DNA of 64,000 nt from Glandiceps talaboti. Lineage: Eukaryota; Hemichordata; Enteropneusta; Spengelidae. Shown in pieces: positions 60,713-64,000 of the stretch. The stretch spans positions 3,955,642-4,019,641 of the forward strand of contig NC_135565.1 of assembly GCF_964340395.1 (NCBI RefSeq), given 5' to 3'. How positions within the stretch are numbered: the stretch's first letter is position 1; every line of letters begins with the position of its first letter. Under the pieces are notes generated by a model. That model was not told the origin of the DNA. It ran no database searches and saw nothing but the letters and a program-made list of their open reading frames with translations. Position numbers and translations under genes: made by a program.

Positions 60713-60928
60713 CATACATACATACATACATACATACATACATACATACATACATACATACATACATACACACACACATACATACATACATACATACATA
60801 CATACATACATACATACATACATACATACTTACACACACACACACACATACATACATACATACATACATACATACATACATACATACATACATACATACA
60901 TACATACGTACATACATACATACATACA

Positions 60929-60959
<31 letters not shown>

Positions 60960-60975
60960 TATTATTATTATTATT
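60713..60975. repeat. Compound (ATAC)n with (AC) patches, then (ATT)n
   Basis: Long ATAC array with two ACACAC interruptions and a short terminal ATT array. Confidence 0.97.
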
Positions 60976-60979
60976 TGCG

Positions 60980-63147
<2,168 letters not shown>

Positions 63148-63235
63148 CATGAATTATATTATAAAAGGTGAAAACAACGAGGACATGGAAATAATTAGAA
63201 TAAATGAATGTTGAATATAAGTGGACAGTCAATCA
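63148..63235 (-). mobile_element. 88-bp unique part of microsatellite-bearing module, copy 2
   Basis: Reverse complement of 51719-51806 with one mismatch found. Left of CATG at 63148 the sequence is unrelated to the 51-kb copy, giving a sharp boundary. Confidence 0.75.
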
Positions 63236-63246
63236 GATAGATAGAC

Positions 63247-63328
<82 letters not shown>

Positions 63329-63339
63329 CGATAGGTAGG

Positions 63340-63424
<85 letters not shown>

Positions 63425-63571
63425 GCATGCATGCATGCATGCATACATACATACATACATACATACATACATACATACATACATACCTACATACCCACCC
63501 ACCTACCTACCTACCTACATACATACATACATACATACATACATACATACATACATACATACATACATACA
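63236..63571 (-). repeat. (GATA)n-(GCAT)n-(ACAT)n array of the inverted module, copy 2
   Basis: GATA units with a GACATA interruption next to the unique part and a CGATAGGTAGG interruption mid-array, then GCAT (63424-63443), then ACAT with an ACCTACC patch. Reversed, this is the same array order as at 51347-51718. Confidence 0.97.
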
Positions 63572-63573
63572 TG

Positions 63574-63685
63574 TCTGTCGTCTGTCTCTCACTGTCTCTA
63601 TTTGTCTGCTTGTCTCTGTCTCTGTCTGTCTGACTTTGTCTCTATGTCTCTATATCTGTCTCTCTCTCTTTCTCTCTCTCTCTTT
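63574..63685. repeat. Imperfect CTGT/CTCT array
   Basis: CTGTCT mixtures grading into CT. Confidence 0.9.
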
Positions 63686-63689
63686 ACTT

Positions 63690-64000
63690 TATGATATCCC
63701 AATCCCGATATCGTTCTCACACTATCTGACGCTTCTTCCATCTTTTCTACAAGCCCCTGTAACTACATGTTCTCCCTGTGCTCGTCGCTCAGACTCCTTC
63801 TGTTTCCTAGCAAAACTACAATCATTGCTTCCTTGTGTTAAAAGGTTGAAATATTTGAAAACAAAGAGGTCAAACCGCAGGGTTAAAAACACACACGTTT
63901 TTTTTTTTTAAATAGCTGACAAACTGCATCCATTACTTTCAAAGACTTCTATGAAGCAAATTAAAGATAACACACACGACGTTTCCGTTCGACAGGGAGC
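63690..64000. other. No gene recognised
   Basis: Unique DNA to the window edge. A plus-strand frame from the array extends into it to 63911 but only as read-through from the repeat. Confidence 0.45.

Overview
This is nuclear DNA of a multicellular animal, most likely a marine invertebrate. The window is AT-rich, has no bacterial-style gene packing, is crowded with microsatellites and minisatellites, and carries short exon-like islands bounded by GT-AG splice signals. There are also remnants of transposable elements: a terminal-inverted-repeat MITE family in three copies, two non-LTR retroposon 3' ends, and decayed tRNA-like SINE fragments. I cannot fix the phylum from sequence alone.

Genes. 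The only recognisable coding exon is on the minus strand at 6498-6627. It is the first exon of a Ras-superfamily small GTPase of the RERG/RASL type, ends just after the P-loop, and has a clean splice donor. Its later exons should lie to the left; I found none in the remaining 6.5 kb. A second likely gene start, of unknown family, is on the minus strand at 21066-21135, with a YY1-like motif about 270 bases upstream. Other possible exons are weaker: 17102-17244 (+, terminal), 5623-6058 (+, terminal, Cys-containing), 22724-22787 (-, Cys-rich), 41067-41309 (open on both strands with splice signals on both), a phase-compatible exon pair at 58182-58293 and 57803-58014 (-), and several short ones. 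No complete gene can be read. The window looks like intron and intergenic DNA of several genes, so no pathway or operon logic can be drawn from it.

Layout. 1-6.5 kb: microsatellites, MITE copy A, a 47-54 bp minisatellite split by an (AT)n run, and the GTPase first exon. 6.6-21 kb: a 44-bp minisatellite, a retroposon tail ending in (CAAA)n, a CTGA/CCGA/AATG compound array, a foldback element beside a LINE-like 3' end, a perfect 28-bp palindrome, and an ancient degenerate tandem repeat. 20.8-31 kb: a 79-base near-perfect hairpin, a 58-bp minisatellite whose every unit holds a hairpin, and MITE copy B. 31-47 kb: GGTT arrays, C-rich tracts and long CT and AT runs. 47.4-48.5 kb: a 1-kb pentanucleotide array with higher-order structure. 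48.8-64 kb: a poly-C-flanked duplication, MITE copy C, and two near-identical microsatellite-bearing modules in inverted orientation at 51.3-51.8 and 63.1-63.6 kb.

I found no CRISPR array, rRNA, intact tRNA, viral genome or toxin gene, and no convincing new multi-gene system. The most informative oddities are the mobile repeat modules and the structured minisatellites. Repeat boundaries and copy counts were read by eye. No alignment, database search or splice-site scoring was run.
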